From positions 1 to 60,519 of the forward strand of contig DGRZ01000093.1 in the NCBI GenBank assembly GCA_002391195.1: 60,519 nt of DNA, given 5' to 3'. How positions within the stretch are numbered: the stretch's first letter is position 1; each line of letters begins with the position of its first letter. The notes under the pieces are model-generated. The model had not been told where the DNA came from. It saw nothing but the letters and a program-made list of their open reading frames with translations, and did not search any database. Origin of the DNA: Fibrobacter sp. UBA4375 (lineage in GTDB: Bacteria; Fibrobacterota; Fibrobacteria; Fibrobacterales; Fibrobacteraceae). Shown here piece after piece: positions 24,490 through 32,573 of this stretch. The translations under genes and the position numbers were made by a program.

Positions 24490-25539
24490 ATGACTTTGCA
24501 GACGCACATCCTAGTTCGGGCCGTGTGGCTTTTGGCTGTTATGGCGGTTTTTGCAAGCGCCGGTGAGGTTACTCCCCCGCAGGGTGCCGTGCGCAATTTG
24601 ACCGCAGGGGACTTTATGCCCCACCCGAACGTGGGCAAGGACTTTAACGAGACCTGGAGTTACCAGTTCGTGTTCGACAACGGCACCCGTGCCTTCGTGA
24701 ACTACGCCCTGCTGCAGGTGCCGGCATCCGGGCAGAAGGTGACCTGCGACATGACCTTCTGGAATTTCAAGGGCAAGACCTATACCGTGGGCCGCCAGTA
24801 TCCGCCAGAACGCCTGAAGGCCGACAAGAATTCGGGCACCATCGACATCAAGGGCGAATACAAGATGGAAAACAAGCCGGGCAAGGGCCACCGGGTGTAC
24901 TTTACCGCCGACAAGGGCGGAAAATTCTTGCTGGACGTGACTTTTGAAAGCGCCGAGACAGGCAAGGTCATCGGCAACGGCGTGTGGAGCGTGGGCAAGG
25001 AAAAGCTTGGCCAGTACATCCACATTCCCTACGGTCGCGTGTCCGGCAAAATCGCCTACAACGACGACACCCTTACCGTAAAGGGCTACGCCTACATGGA
25101 CCAGATCTGGCAATCCGCACAGGCCACCGACATGGTCCGCCGGACCATCAACTTCAGCACCAACGCCCGTAATCCCATGTACGCCGGGCGGGTATCGCTA
25201 AGCACAAAGGGCGAGCTGATGGGATATGTCATCTACAACGGCCCCGAAGGGGCGAAGGTGGCCAGGCCCACAAGCCTCAAGGACGGCAGCAGCGATTACG
25301 ACGGCAAAAAGTTCCCGAAAGAAGCTCTTGAAATCCAGTGGACCGATGGCGTCCCTGCCCTCACCTTCGCCGTGAACAAGACTTACCAGAAGGCCTCCCT
25401 GCTGGACAAGATTGACAGCTGGGTAGCTAGGCAGGCCATGAAGCTTGCCGCCGGTGGCGAGATTCTCTTTTACAGGGGCCGTTCCGAAGGGCCCCAAGCC
25501 AAAAAAATCGACTGGGCCGTAACGGGGGTCAAGGACTGA
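24490..25539 (+). CDS. Secreted AttH/CrtC-like (lipocalin-fold) protein
   Basis: 349 residues with an N-terminal signal sequence (hydrophobic 8-24, A-S-A-G cleavage region). The body is beta-rich; the centre reads V-K-G-Y-A-Y-M-D-Q-I-W-Q, reminiscent of the G-x-G-Y-x-D-H-x-W signature of AttH/CrtC/Svf1 double-lipocalin proteins, with the F-x-N-Y-A-L-L and L-M-G-Y-V-I-Y strands flanking. The family includes carotenoid hydratases and lipid-binding stress proteins, so a lipid or isoprenoid ligand is plausible but unproven. It is the first gene of a tightly packed run: its TGA overlaps the hisA ATG (TGATG). Confidence 0.6.
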   Translation: MTLQTHILVRAVWLLAVMAVFASAGEVTPPQGAVRNLTAGDFMPHPNVGKDFNETWSYQFVFDNGTRAFVNYALLQVPASGQKVTCDMTFWNFKGKTYTVGRQYPPERLKADKNSGTIDIKGEYKMENKPGKGHRVYFTADKGGKFLLDVTFESAETGKVIGNGVWSVGKEKLGQYIHIPYGRVSGKIAYNDDTLTVKGYAYMDQIWQSAQATDMVRRTINFSTNARNPMYAGRVSLSTKGELMGYVIYNGPEGAKVARPTSLKDGSSDYDGKKFPKEALEIQWTDGVPALTFAVNKTYQKASLLDKIDSWVARQAMKLAAGGEILFYRGRSEGPQAKKIDWAVTGVKD

Positions 25540-26354
25540 TGACCAAGTTTCGCCCCTGCATAGATTTGCACGACGGCCGCGTCAAACAGATTGTGGGTAG
25601 CTCCCTCAGCGACAGCGGCGCAGGCCTCAAGACCAATTTCGAGACGGACCGCTCCCCCGCCTGGTTTGCCGAGCTCTACAGGAAGGACGGCATCAGGGGC
25701 GGCCACGTGATCATGCTGGGCAAGGGGAACGAACAAGCCGCAAAGGTCGCTTTGGCCGCCTACCCCGGCGGCCTGCAGGTTGGCGGGGGCATTACCGCCG
25801 ACAACGCGAAGGAATACCTGGACGCAGGGGCCAGCCACGTAATCGTGACCAGCTGGATTTTCCCTGACGGAAAGCTGGACCGGGAGCGTCTGGAACGCCT
25901 GTCCAAGACCGTGGGCAAGGAACACCTGGTGCTGGACCTGAGCTGCAAGCGGGTTTGCGGAGCAGACGGAATTGACAGTGCAAACGGAATTGATGGAGTA
26001 AACAGCGCGGCCCCTCGCTGGAAAATCGCCGTGAACCGCTGGCAGACCCTGATTGACATCGAGATTACCGCCGAGAACCTTGCAGACCTTTCAAACTACT
26101 GCGACGAGTTTCTGATTCATGCCGCCGACGTGGAAGGCAAGCAGCAAGGCATGGACGACGAGCTTATCGTGTTCCTGTCGAAGCACAGCCCCATCCCCTG
26201 CACCTACGCAGGAGGCGCGCGGACCCTTGCCGACCTGGAACACTGCAAAGAAATTTCAAACGGAAAGATTGACCTTACCATCGGATCGGCGCTGGACCTT
26301 TTCGGTGGAACAGGAGTGAAATATGACGACTGCGTCAAGTTCAACAAAGCTTAG
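25539..26354 (+). CDS. hisA: Eukaryotic-type HisA (ProFAR isomerase)
   Basis: 271 residues. The sequence follows the eukaryotic HIS6 pattern rather than the usual bacterial HisA: F-R-P-C-I-D-L-H-D-G-R-V-K-Q-I-V-G near the N-terminus, L-Q-V-G-G-G-I, V-I-V-T-S-W-I-F, N-R-W-Q-T-L, F-L-I-H-A-A-D-V-E-G, Y-A-G-G-A and D-L-T-I-G-S-A-L-D-L-F-G-G. It isomerises ProFAR to PRFAR in histidine biosynthesis. A loop after C-K-R-V-C-G carries a small duplicated insert (G-I-D-S-A-N-G-I-D-G-V-N). It starts by 1-nt overlap with the upstream stop and overlaps the next gene by 32 nt; no other his gene is nearby. Confidence 0.88.
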   Translation: MTKFRPCIDLHDGRVKQIVGSSLSDSGAGLKTNFETDRSPAWFAELYRKDGIRGGHVIMLGKGNEQAAKVALAAYPGGLQVGGGITADNAKEYLDAGASHVIVTSWIFPDGKLDRERLERLSKTVGKEHLVLDLSCKRVCGADGIDSANGIDGVNSAAPRWKIAVNRWQTLIDIEITAENLADLSNYCDEFLIHAADVEGKQQGMDDELIVFLSKHSPIPCTYAGGARTLADLEHCKEISNGKIDLTIGSALDLFGGTGVKYDDCVKFNKA

Positions 26355-27789
26355 GGCGACCGACACGCTGGACAGCCGTCCTGAAATTTTCGGACGCAAC
26401 GTCACCAGCACGTTCAGGAAGATGTTCAGCTTTAGGCACCAGCCCCCCGGAAACCTGCGGACCTGCATGATTCCTCCGGTGGTGTTCGGCACGTTGATTC
26501 TCAACCTGCCCATGCTCCTGAAACTCCGTTTCTACCTGAAAAAGGAGAGGCAGTCCCACCCCGCCGACGACGTGCGCATCCTGTTCTACTCCGACAACCT
26601 GGACGAGACCAACGGAATCGCCAACAACCTTAGGAACGTAATCCCCTACATGCGGGCCCACGGCATGAAGGCATTCCTCGCCGGAAACGCCTTCAACACC
26701 CGCCCCTGCGGCGTGGTGGAAAACGGATACTGCCTGCTACTCCCCCGCATTTTCAGCATGGAACAGCTGGGGTACGCCAACAGCGAACTGGCTATCCCAC
26801 GTATAGGCCCGGTACTCAGGCTGCTCAAGCGCTACCCTGTTGACCTGATTGAGTTCGAGACGCCGAGCCCCGGCGCCTGGCTGGTATGTTTCTGCGCCAA
26901 GGTGGCAGGAATCAAGGTGTTCAGTCATTACCGCACCGACGTGCCCACCTACACCAAGACCCTGGTGAAGGCGAAGTGGATGCACAAGTACGTGCTCTGG
27001 CTCATGCAGATTTTCTACGGCATGACAAGGCCCGTGGTAAGCCCCTGCAAGGACTACGCAAAAATCCTTACCTCGCAGCTGAAGGTTCCCGAGAACAAGG
27101 TGCAGATTCTGCCCCGGGGGCTCCCGCTAGAAAAGTTCTCCCCCGACATGCGTGGCAAGGGCGTATGGGAAAAGTTCAACGGGAACGACGCAACGCAGGC
27201 CGGGAATACTGCAACTCAGGTCGGGAACGCGCGCAAGGTCCGCTTCTCATTTATCGGTCGCATTTCCAAGGAAAAGAACCTGGAATTCTTGAACCGGGTG
27301 TGGAAAAAATTCGCCGCCCTGCACGATGATGTGGAACTCATGTATGTAGGCTACGGCTGGTACCTGGAAGAAATCAAGAAGTTCTACGAAGGCGACGACA
27401 GCGTGCACTTTGCAGGAGAGCAGGGCGGAGAGACTCTGGCGGGCCTCTACGCAGATTCCGACTTCTTCTTGTTCCCGAGCACTACCGACACCTTCGGAAA
27501 CGTAGTGGTAGAGGCCATGTCCACAGGCACCCCTGCGTTGGTCAGCGACTACGGCGGCCCACACGATATCGTGATGGACGAGGCCGCAGGCCGAATCCTC
27601 CCCATCGACGAAGACGTCTGGCTGAACGCCTTGGAAGAATGCCGCCGGATTTACCTGGAAGAGCCCGAGACCTACGCCAAGATGCGCGAGGTGGCCCATG
27701 AGCGCAGCCTCAAGTACACCATGGAAAGTTCCACCAAGGCCCAATTCGAATACTTCCGCAAGTTGAAAAAAGAAGCTTACGGGCTGTGA
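26323..27789 (+). CDS. GT4-family glycosyltransferase
   Basis: 488 residues. After an about 85-residue N-terminal extension with one hydrophobic stretch, a GT-B fold begins at R-I-L-F-Y-S-D-N-L-D-E-T-N-G-I-A (acceptor side). The donor-binding half shows F-S-F-I-G-R-I-S-K-E-K-N, Y-V-G-Y-G, and the family 4 E-x7-E-like region F-P-S-T-T-D-T-F-G-N-V-V-V-E-A-M. It transfers a sugar from a nucleotide donor to an unknown lipid or polysaccharide acceptor. The central loop has a duplicated G-N-D-A-T-Q-A-G-N-T-A-T-Q insert. The start overlaps hisA by 32 nt and has AGGAG upstream. Confidence 0.85.
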   Translation: MTTASSSTKLRATDTLDSRPEIFGRNVTSTFRKMFSFRHQPPGNLRTCMIPPVVFGTLILNLPMLLKLRFYLKKERQSHPADDVRILFYSDNLDETNGIANNLRNVIPYMRAHGMKAFLAGNAFNTRPCGVVENGYCLLLPRIFSMEQLGYANSELAIPRIGPVLRLLKRYPVDLIEFETPSPGAWLVCFCAKVAGIKVFSHYRTDVPTYTKTLVKAKWMHKYVLWLMQIFYGMTRPVVSPCKDYAKILTSQLKVPENKVQILPRGLPLEKFSPDMRGKGVWEKFNGNDATQAGNTATQVGNARKVRFSFIGRISKEKNLEFLNRVWKKFAALHDDVELMYVGYGWYLEEIKKFYEGDDSVHFAGEQGGETLAGLYADSDFFLFPSTTDTFGNVVVEAMSTGTPALVSDYGGPHDIVMDEAAGRILPIDEDVWLNALEECRRIYLEEPETYAKMREVAHERSLKYTMESSTKAQFEYFRKLKKEAYGL

Positions 27790-27841
27790 GCAACGAGGCC
27801 GATGCTACGCACCTCTGAGGCATGAGCATCGTCAGAAAAAA

Positions 27842-28999
27842 ATGGATAAACAATCCCTGAAAAATCTAAGAGATTGGTTCAAGAAGAACGCCGCAGAGTT
27901 GCCCTGGCGGCCTGCCGATCTGGACGCACCGCGGGACCCATACGCCGTGTGGATTAGCGAGACCATGCTGCAGCAGACCCAGGTTGCAACCGTGCGGGAG
28001 TATTTTATCCGTTGGATGAAACGGTTTCCCGATGTTGAAACACTGGCCAAGGCAAACGAAGAAGAAGTGTTCAAGTATTGGCAGGGGCTTGGGTATTACA
28101 GCCGGGCAAGGAACATTTTGAAGACGGCAAAGGCTGTCACCCTGGAGGAGCGAAGCTCCGATAGGGTCCATAAGAAGACTCTTCCGGACACCCGCAAGGA
28201 ACTGGAAGCATTGCCGGGAATTGGGGCTTACACCGCAGGGGCGATTTTAAGCCTCGCCTACCACCAGCGGGAAGCAATTCTAGACGGGAACTTGGTGCGG
28301 ATTTTTTCGAGACTATATGCGTTGGACTTTTTGCCGACGGACAAGCTGGAAAAAAGGAGATGCCCGACTAAATCGGGCATGACAACCAATAAGCAAATCC
28401 AAAGTGCGTCGGAAATTTACTGGGATTACGCGCGCGAAGTCGCTGATTCGCCCAAGGCCTACATGCACAACGAGGCCCTGATGGAACTGGGCCGCACCGT
28501 GTGCAAAGTCAAGAATCCCGACTGCGGCAACTGCCCGCTACGTGAAGGGTGCCGAGCATTTTGCGAAAGCCGCGTTGCAGAATTTCCACCCGCAAAAAAG
28601 CACCTGCAAAAGGATTGGCACGGCACGGTATTGATTGTGGAAAGCGCCGACCATAAAATTCTTGCCGTCCAGGGCGGGCAAAAATTCTTCAAGAACCAGT
28701 TCACCCTCCCCCATTTCGAAAGCCCGCGAAACGCCACCGCCGGACTTCCCGCCCAGGCGGAACGCTACATCGACGCCGACAAGGTCCTATCCGTCGAGAA
28801 CATCGGCAAGTTCCGTCACAGCATCACCGTCCACAAGATGGAATGCGACGTGCTCTACATACGGCTAAACGAAAAAGCACCCGCGCCCACATCGTCTGAA
28901 ACTAAGTGGGTCAGGTGCGAATCGGCACGGGACTTTTTCGCCAGCAGTTTCTGTTTGAAGGCACTAGAACGTCTTCTTCACCGTGCAGACAAACCGTAG
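27842..28999 (+). CDS. mutY: A/G-specific adenine DNA glycosylase MutY, with repeat insertion
   Basis: 385 residues. It excises A opposite 8-oxoG. Motifs: W-I-S-E-T-M-L-Q-Q-T-Q-V, helix-hairpin-helix L-P-G-I-G-A-Y-T-A-G-A, catalytic Asp in A-I-L-D-G-N-L-V-R, the [4Fe-4S] cluster C-x6-C-x2-C-x5-C (C-K-V-K-N-P-D-C-G-N-C-P-L-R-E-G-C), and a C-terminal NUDIX-like 8-oxoG recognition domain. Between the catalytic helix and the cluster the frame contains a complete hairpin repeat (28356-28385) read as K-R-R-C-P-T-K-S-G-M-T-T. It converges with the next gene and overlaps it by 36 nt. Confidence 0.92.
   Translation: MDKQSLKNLRDWFKKNAAELPWRPADLDAPRDPYAVWISETMLQQTQVATVREYFIRWMKRFPDVETLAKANEEEVFKYWQGLGYYSRARNILKTAKAVTLEERSSDRVHKKTLPDTRKELEALPGIGAYTAGAILSLAYHQREAILDGNLVRIFSRLYALDFLPTDKLEKRRCPTKSGMTTNKQIQSASEIYWDYAREVADSPKAYMHNEALMELGRTVCKVKNPDCGNCPLREGCRAFCESRVAEFPPAKKHLQKDWHGTVLIVESADHKILAVQGGQKFFKNQFTLPHFESPRNATAGLPAQAERYIDADKVLSVENIGKFRHSITVHKMECDVLYIRLNEKAPAPTSSETKWVRCESARDFFASSFCLKALERLLHRADKP
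28356..28385 (+). repeat. Hairpin repeat inside mutY
   Basis: GGAG, then ATGCCCGA, loop CTAAA, TCGGGCAT, then GACA. It is the same architecture as the intergenic family, here inserted in frame within a coding sequence. Confidence 0.75.
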
Positions 29000-30676
29000 G
29001 CGGTTTTCAGCGCCGTTGGGCGTTTCCACCACTTCGTCGCCAATCACGTGAAGCAATGTTCCTGTCAGGTAAAGCCCCTGTTTGGGGAACTGCTGTTCAA
29101 AAGTGGCGTCCCAATACCAATCGCCCTTGATGACCATCGGGTCGGGACTCCGCAAGTTCCATTGAGCGTCACTCCTGTAGCGCAAGGAATGGGAAATCCT
29201 GAAGCTCTTTCGCAACAGCCAATCCGCCGAGAACGAGGCGAAGTATTCCGCAGGGGTAACCTCGAAACGCTTTTCTTCGCCGTCGATCCGCTCGAAACCG
29301 CCCAGCGCCTTGAAGGCGAACATTTCCTTGTACCAAATGCTCATCCAGAGTTCCCCGGTCACGCCCTTGATCCAGTCATCGATGCGGTCCACGTCGCCAT
29401 GGCGATAAACCATGATGTCGTCCACCACGTATTTCTCCACGTCAAACGTTTCTGCACCATATTCCGCCCAGAAACTCCCGCGGCCTCCCATTTCCAGGTT
29501 GCCCACGGTATCCGTAAAGGTGGCATAGCCCTGCACCAGGTCCATTCGACCGTCCGCCGTCAGGGAGATTGTGTCGCCGTCAAAGAACTCCCTGGTGTCC
29601 GCCATGGGGTTCAGGCGGGTTCCCGAAATGTTTTTCACGCCTACGGTTATTCCCGACTTTGCAGGAACCGCTGGGCGGAACTCAATGCTGTCCTGCACCA
29701 GCCAGTCTCTGTCATTTACGGCAAAGGAAGCACGAGCCGCAAAGCGGTTTCTTACCCTGAACTGCATTTCCATAAAGGGAAGCAGCACCCGGTCGTCTTC
29801 CAGGGAACTGTAAACCGTGCCTTCGTCATCAACAGCGCGGAAAGCCACCCCTGCAGATAGATGCAAGAATCCCTTGCGGCAGGCATCCCCGCAGCCATAG
29901 CGCAAAGAGCCATTCCATTCCTTGCGACTGCCAGTCTCCTTCTTTTTCTTGTTCTGGTACTCGGCGTCTTCGTAAACGACGGTAGCGGCCAACTTTCCAT
30001 AGTCCAGGCGTGTTTCCACCCTCGGCTTGTAATGCACGGGAATCCAGCGGGAACTTTCGTAGAAGAGCCACAGGTATTCCTCCCCTGCCAAAGCAGACAC
30101 GTTCAACTGGGAACCTGTATAACCTGCCCCTGCATATACGGAACTGAACATAGGGTAGTTTTCACCGAAAAGGGCGAACTCGCTATCTACAAGTTTTTTG
30201 CGGTAGGCAAAGGTCCTTGTAGAAAAATGGTCGTCCTGGAAACCCCGGGCCGTCACCCAGAATCCCTTGAAACTGGGGCTACGGAAACCACCTTCCAGAA
30301 TAGGGGTCCTGTTCTTGGGCCTGTCTTCGGTGGTGATAAAGTCCTGGTAAATCAGGTCACCCAGTTCGTTTCCGGTCTTGATCCAGACCGACGGCGGCAA
30401 CACGTCCCAGCTGGGCAAAACGGACATGCGGTTGAACAGCAGACGCTGCCTGATTTTAGAAGGACTCCACAGTTCACTTTCGGAATGGAGTCCGCCACCG
30501 CCGAGAGCACGGTCAAAGTAGAAGGTAGGGCTACCGACCAAAAATGTTCCGTCGTCCCGTTGATCCACTTCCATGCCTTCCATTTCGGCATCGACGGCAG
30601 CAATGGATGCAACGGCACAGAATATGACCGCACCCGCAATTTTCGTCAGAGAAAACCTACTTACAAAGGAGAACAT
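28964..30676 (-). CDS. Predicted outer-membrane beta-barrel protein
   Basis: 570 residues from ATG 30676, which overlaps the upstream stop (TAATG) and has AGGAGG 8 nt away; a TTG at 30682 is less likely. Signal peptide to about residue 30 (A-S-I-A-A-V-D-A). The rest has alternating aromatic/polar strands and ends with the K-K-T-F terminal aromatic expected of a barrel recognised by BamA. There is one Cys pair (C-G-D-A-C). No family is recognised. It is the last gene of the fmt-rsmB-OMP-OMP run. Its 3' end overlaps mutY by 36 nt in convergent orientation. Confidence 0.7.
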   Translation of the reverse strand: MFSFVSRFSLTKIAGAVIFCAVASIAAVDAEMEGMEVDQRDDGTFLVGSPTFYFDRALGGGGLHSESELWSPSKIRQRLLFNRMSVLPSWDVLPPSVWIKTGNELGDLIYQDFITTEDRPKNRTPILEGGFRSPSFKGFWVTARGFQDDHFSTRTFAYRKKLVDSEFALFGENYPMFSSVYAGAGYTGSQLNVSALAGEEYLWLFYESSRWIPVHYKPRVETRLDYGKLAATVVYEDAEYQNKKKKETGSRKEWNGSLRYGCGDACRKGFLHLSAGVAFRAVDDEGTVYSSLEDDRVLLPFMEMQFRVRNRFAARASFAVNDRDWLVQDSIEFRPAVPAKSGITVGVKNISGTRLNPMADTREFFDGDTISLTADGRMDLVQGYATFTDTVGNLEMGGRGSFWAEYGAETFDVEKYVVDDIMVYRHGDVDRIDDWIKGVTGELWMSIWYKEMFAFKALGGFERIDGEEKRFEVTPAEYFASFSADWLLRKSFRISHSLRYRSDAQWNLRSPDPMVIKGDWYWDATFEQQFPKQGLYLTGTLLHVIGDEVVETPNGAENRLRFVCTVKKTF

Positions 30677-31287
30677 TACCAAATCCTCCTTTCAACGTAA
30701 AGCCCAACGGACAGCATGTTGGAACGTTCCGGCAGGGTCCACAGCTGTTCCCAAAGCACATTCAAGCCAGCACGGTAATTATTCAGAGTAATAATCGGCA
30801 AGTTCAAGCGGGCAAACCAACCGAACTCCGTTTCGTTGTCCGTCAGCGTCGCCCCTGGGTCATGGTTATAATCAAAATCTTCCTTGTCGCCTTCGTAATC
30901 GGCTCGAGTCCAGTTGCAAAGGAACCCAGCTCCAAAAGCGATAGGCGAAATCAGATGCCAGCGGTAATCCAGTCCCAATTTTCCGCTAGCCTCGTGGACG
31001 CCGTTGATGCGGGGCGCTTTTCCGTGAGGTTCAAAGTAGGCGTACTGGAAAAGAATGATTCCGTCGAAATCTTCCCAGTAGGTATAGCGGACTCCCAGGC
31101 CCGCATAAAACGCATTGTCCACTGCGTCGACAAGATCGCCGAAGGGGTATTTCTCGCCGCCTTCGATAGAAACGTAGAGGTTGGAAAAGGCCACTTCCTG
31201 GACTTTTGTTGAATCGGGCAAGGACTGTGCCAGGGCAAAACCGGCAACAGCAAGAACCAGGGCTATGGTTTTCGTCCAAACAAACAT
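30676..31287 (-). CDS. Small predicted outer-membrane beta-barrel protein
   Basis: 203 residues with a clean signal peptide (A-G-F-A-L-A-Q, about 21 residues). The mature part is a likely 8-strand barrel: G-L-G-V-R-Y-T-Y-W, K-L-G-L-D-Y-R-W-H-L, A-F-G-A-G-F-L-C, W-F-A-R-L-N-L-P, A-G-L-N-V-L-W-E-Q-L-W, ending Y-V-E-R-R-I-W with a C-terminal aromatic. Function unknown. It starts 3 nt after rsmB and is coupled to the larger barrel gene by TAATG, so the two barrel proteins are probably made in fixed ratio. Confidence 0.7.
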   Translation of the reverse strand: MFVWTKTIALVLAVAGFALAQSLPDSTKVQEVAFSNLYVSIEGGEKYPFGDLVDAVDNAFYAGLGVRYTYWEDFDGIILFQYAYFEPHGKAPRINGVHEASGKLGLDYRWHLISPIAFGAGFLCNWTRADYEGDKEDFDYNHDPGATLTDNETEFGWFARLNLPIITLNNYRAGLNVLWEQLWTLPERSNMLSVGLYVERRIW

Positions 31288-31290
31288 GCG

Positions 31291-32553
31291 CTACCTCTTC
31301 CGCCCCAGAGCCTGTGCAAAGAATCCGTCAAAACGGGAATCATCTGCGCCGGGGTACACCGGTTCCCCCGATTTTTCAAAATCGGGATGTTCCTTGACAA
31401 AACGGTTCACCACCTGGGTCGTTTCCATAGGGTCGGGGCTGCAGGTGGCATAGACCAGAATGCCCCCCACTTTCAGCGCCTGCGACGCCGAAGCGAGCAA
31501 CTTGAACTGCAGTTCCGCAAGTTCCTTCACGGACTCCGGCGTAATCCTGTATTTCGATTCCGGACGGCGGGCGATGACCCCCATGTTGCTGCAGGGGACG
31601 TCCAGGAGGATGCGATCAAATTCAGAATTCGGAATTCGGAATTCAGAATTTGAACGCGGAGATAAAAGTGCGTCGATGCATTCGAGACGCACGTTCACAA
31701 GGCCCAGACGGTCTAACAAGTCCTGCATCTTTTCTACGCGGAACTCCGAAACGTCGCTGGCCAGAATATCCAGAGTCGGGTCCATCTCGGCCATCAGCGC
31801 GGACTTTCCGCCGGGGGCGGCACAGGCGTCCCAGACTTTTTGACTGGGCTTTAAGTCCAGCAGTTTCACCACCTCATAGGCGGCAGGATTCTGCAGGCTG
31901 AATTCGCCGTTGGCAAAAGACTCTGATTCCAGAATGGGCTTGAGTTTTGCATCTTCGGGAACTTGGATGTAACGGTCGTAAACCAATTCGGAATTCGGAT
32001 TTCGGATTTCGGATTTTAATGTCAAACTCAATTTCTTGATCAGTGCATCTACAGTCGTCTTCTGCAAATTCACCCGAAGCCATTCGGAGGGCCGCTCCAG
32101 AGTAGCCTTCGCAAGGGCTTCGGCACGGTCCGCCCCGTAGATGTCGAACCACCGACGCACCAGACTTTCGGGAACGGAATTTTCCACAGCAACGCGACGC
32201 ACCCGCTGGGGAGGCAAAGCGGGTTCACCTTGGCGGCGAGCAGAACGGAGAACCCCATTGACAAGGCTAGCGATACCTGCACCGAGATTTGCGGACTTTG
32301 CCAATTCAACACTGGCACTGATAGCCGCATAATCAGGAACCTCCATAAAGAACATCTGGAAAAGTCCCATCTCAAGAATGGTGCAGACTTCCAGGGAGGG
32401 CTTCTTCTTTGTCAGAGACTTGATGAAATACTGCAGGTACAAATGCCTGCGGCACACGCCCAAGGCAAGTTCCATGGAAAAAGGCGAAAGCCCGCTTTCC
32501 TTGATAAAAGTTCCTTCCTTTTGCCACAACAAAAGGACCCGGTACGCGTCCAT
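31291..32553 (-). CDS. rsmB: 16S rRNA m5C967-type methyltransferase (RsmB-like) with repeat insertions
   Basis: 420 residues from ATG 32553; upstream TTG codons overlapping fmt are possible. An N-terminal NusB-like RNA-binding domain (about 1-135) precedes a Rossmann methyltransferase domain with D-A-C-A-A-P-G-G-K-S (SAM), D-V-P-C-S-N-M-G-V and Y-A-T-C-S (the two catalytic-region Cys). It methylates cytosine C5 in 16S rRNA. Two short inserts translated from GAATTC-word repeats interrupt it: S-E-I-R-N-P-N-S-E-L near the middle and R-S-N-S-E-F-R-I-P-N-S-E-F just before the D-R-I-L-L-D-V-P strand; both keep the frame. It follows fmt by 20 nt. Confidence 0.9.
   Translation of the reverse strand: MDAYRVLLLWQKEGTFIKESGLSPFSMELALGVCRRHLYLQYFIKSLTKKKPSLEVCTILEMGLFQMFFMEVPDYAAISASVELAKSANLGAGIASLVNGVLRSARRQGEPALPPQRVRRVAVENSVPESLVRRWFDIYGADRAEALAKATLERPSEWLRVNLQKTTVDALIKKLSLTLKSEIRNPNSELVYDRYIQVPEDAKLKPILESESFANGEFSLQNPAAYEVVKLLDLKPSQKVWDACAAPGGKSALMAEMDPTLDILASDVSEFRVEKMQDLLDRLGLVNVRLECIDALLSPRSNSEFRIPNSEFDRILLDVPCSNMGVIARRPESKYRITPESVKELAELQFKLLASASQALKVGGILVYATCSPDPMETTQVVNRFVKEHPDFEKSGEPVYPGADDSRFDGFFAQALGRKR
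31618..31653. repeat. GAATTC-word repeat inside rsmB (1)
   Basis: Tandem AATTCAGAATTCGGAATTC words forming a near palindrome, translated in frame as N-S-E-F-R-I-P-N-S-E-F. Confidence 0.75.
31984..32018. repeat. GAATTC-word repeat inside rsmB (2)
   Basis: AATTCGGAATTCGGATTTCG words, translated in frame as part of K-S-E-I-R-N-P-N-S-E-L. Related sequence recurs in the gap at 39045-39112. Confidence 0.7.
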
Positions 32554-32573
32554 GCGCTCTATCAAGGAATCCT

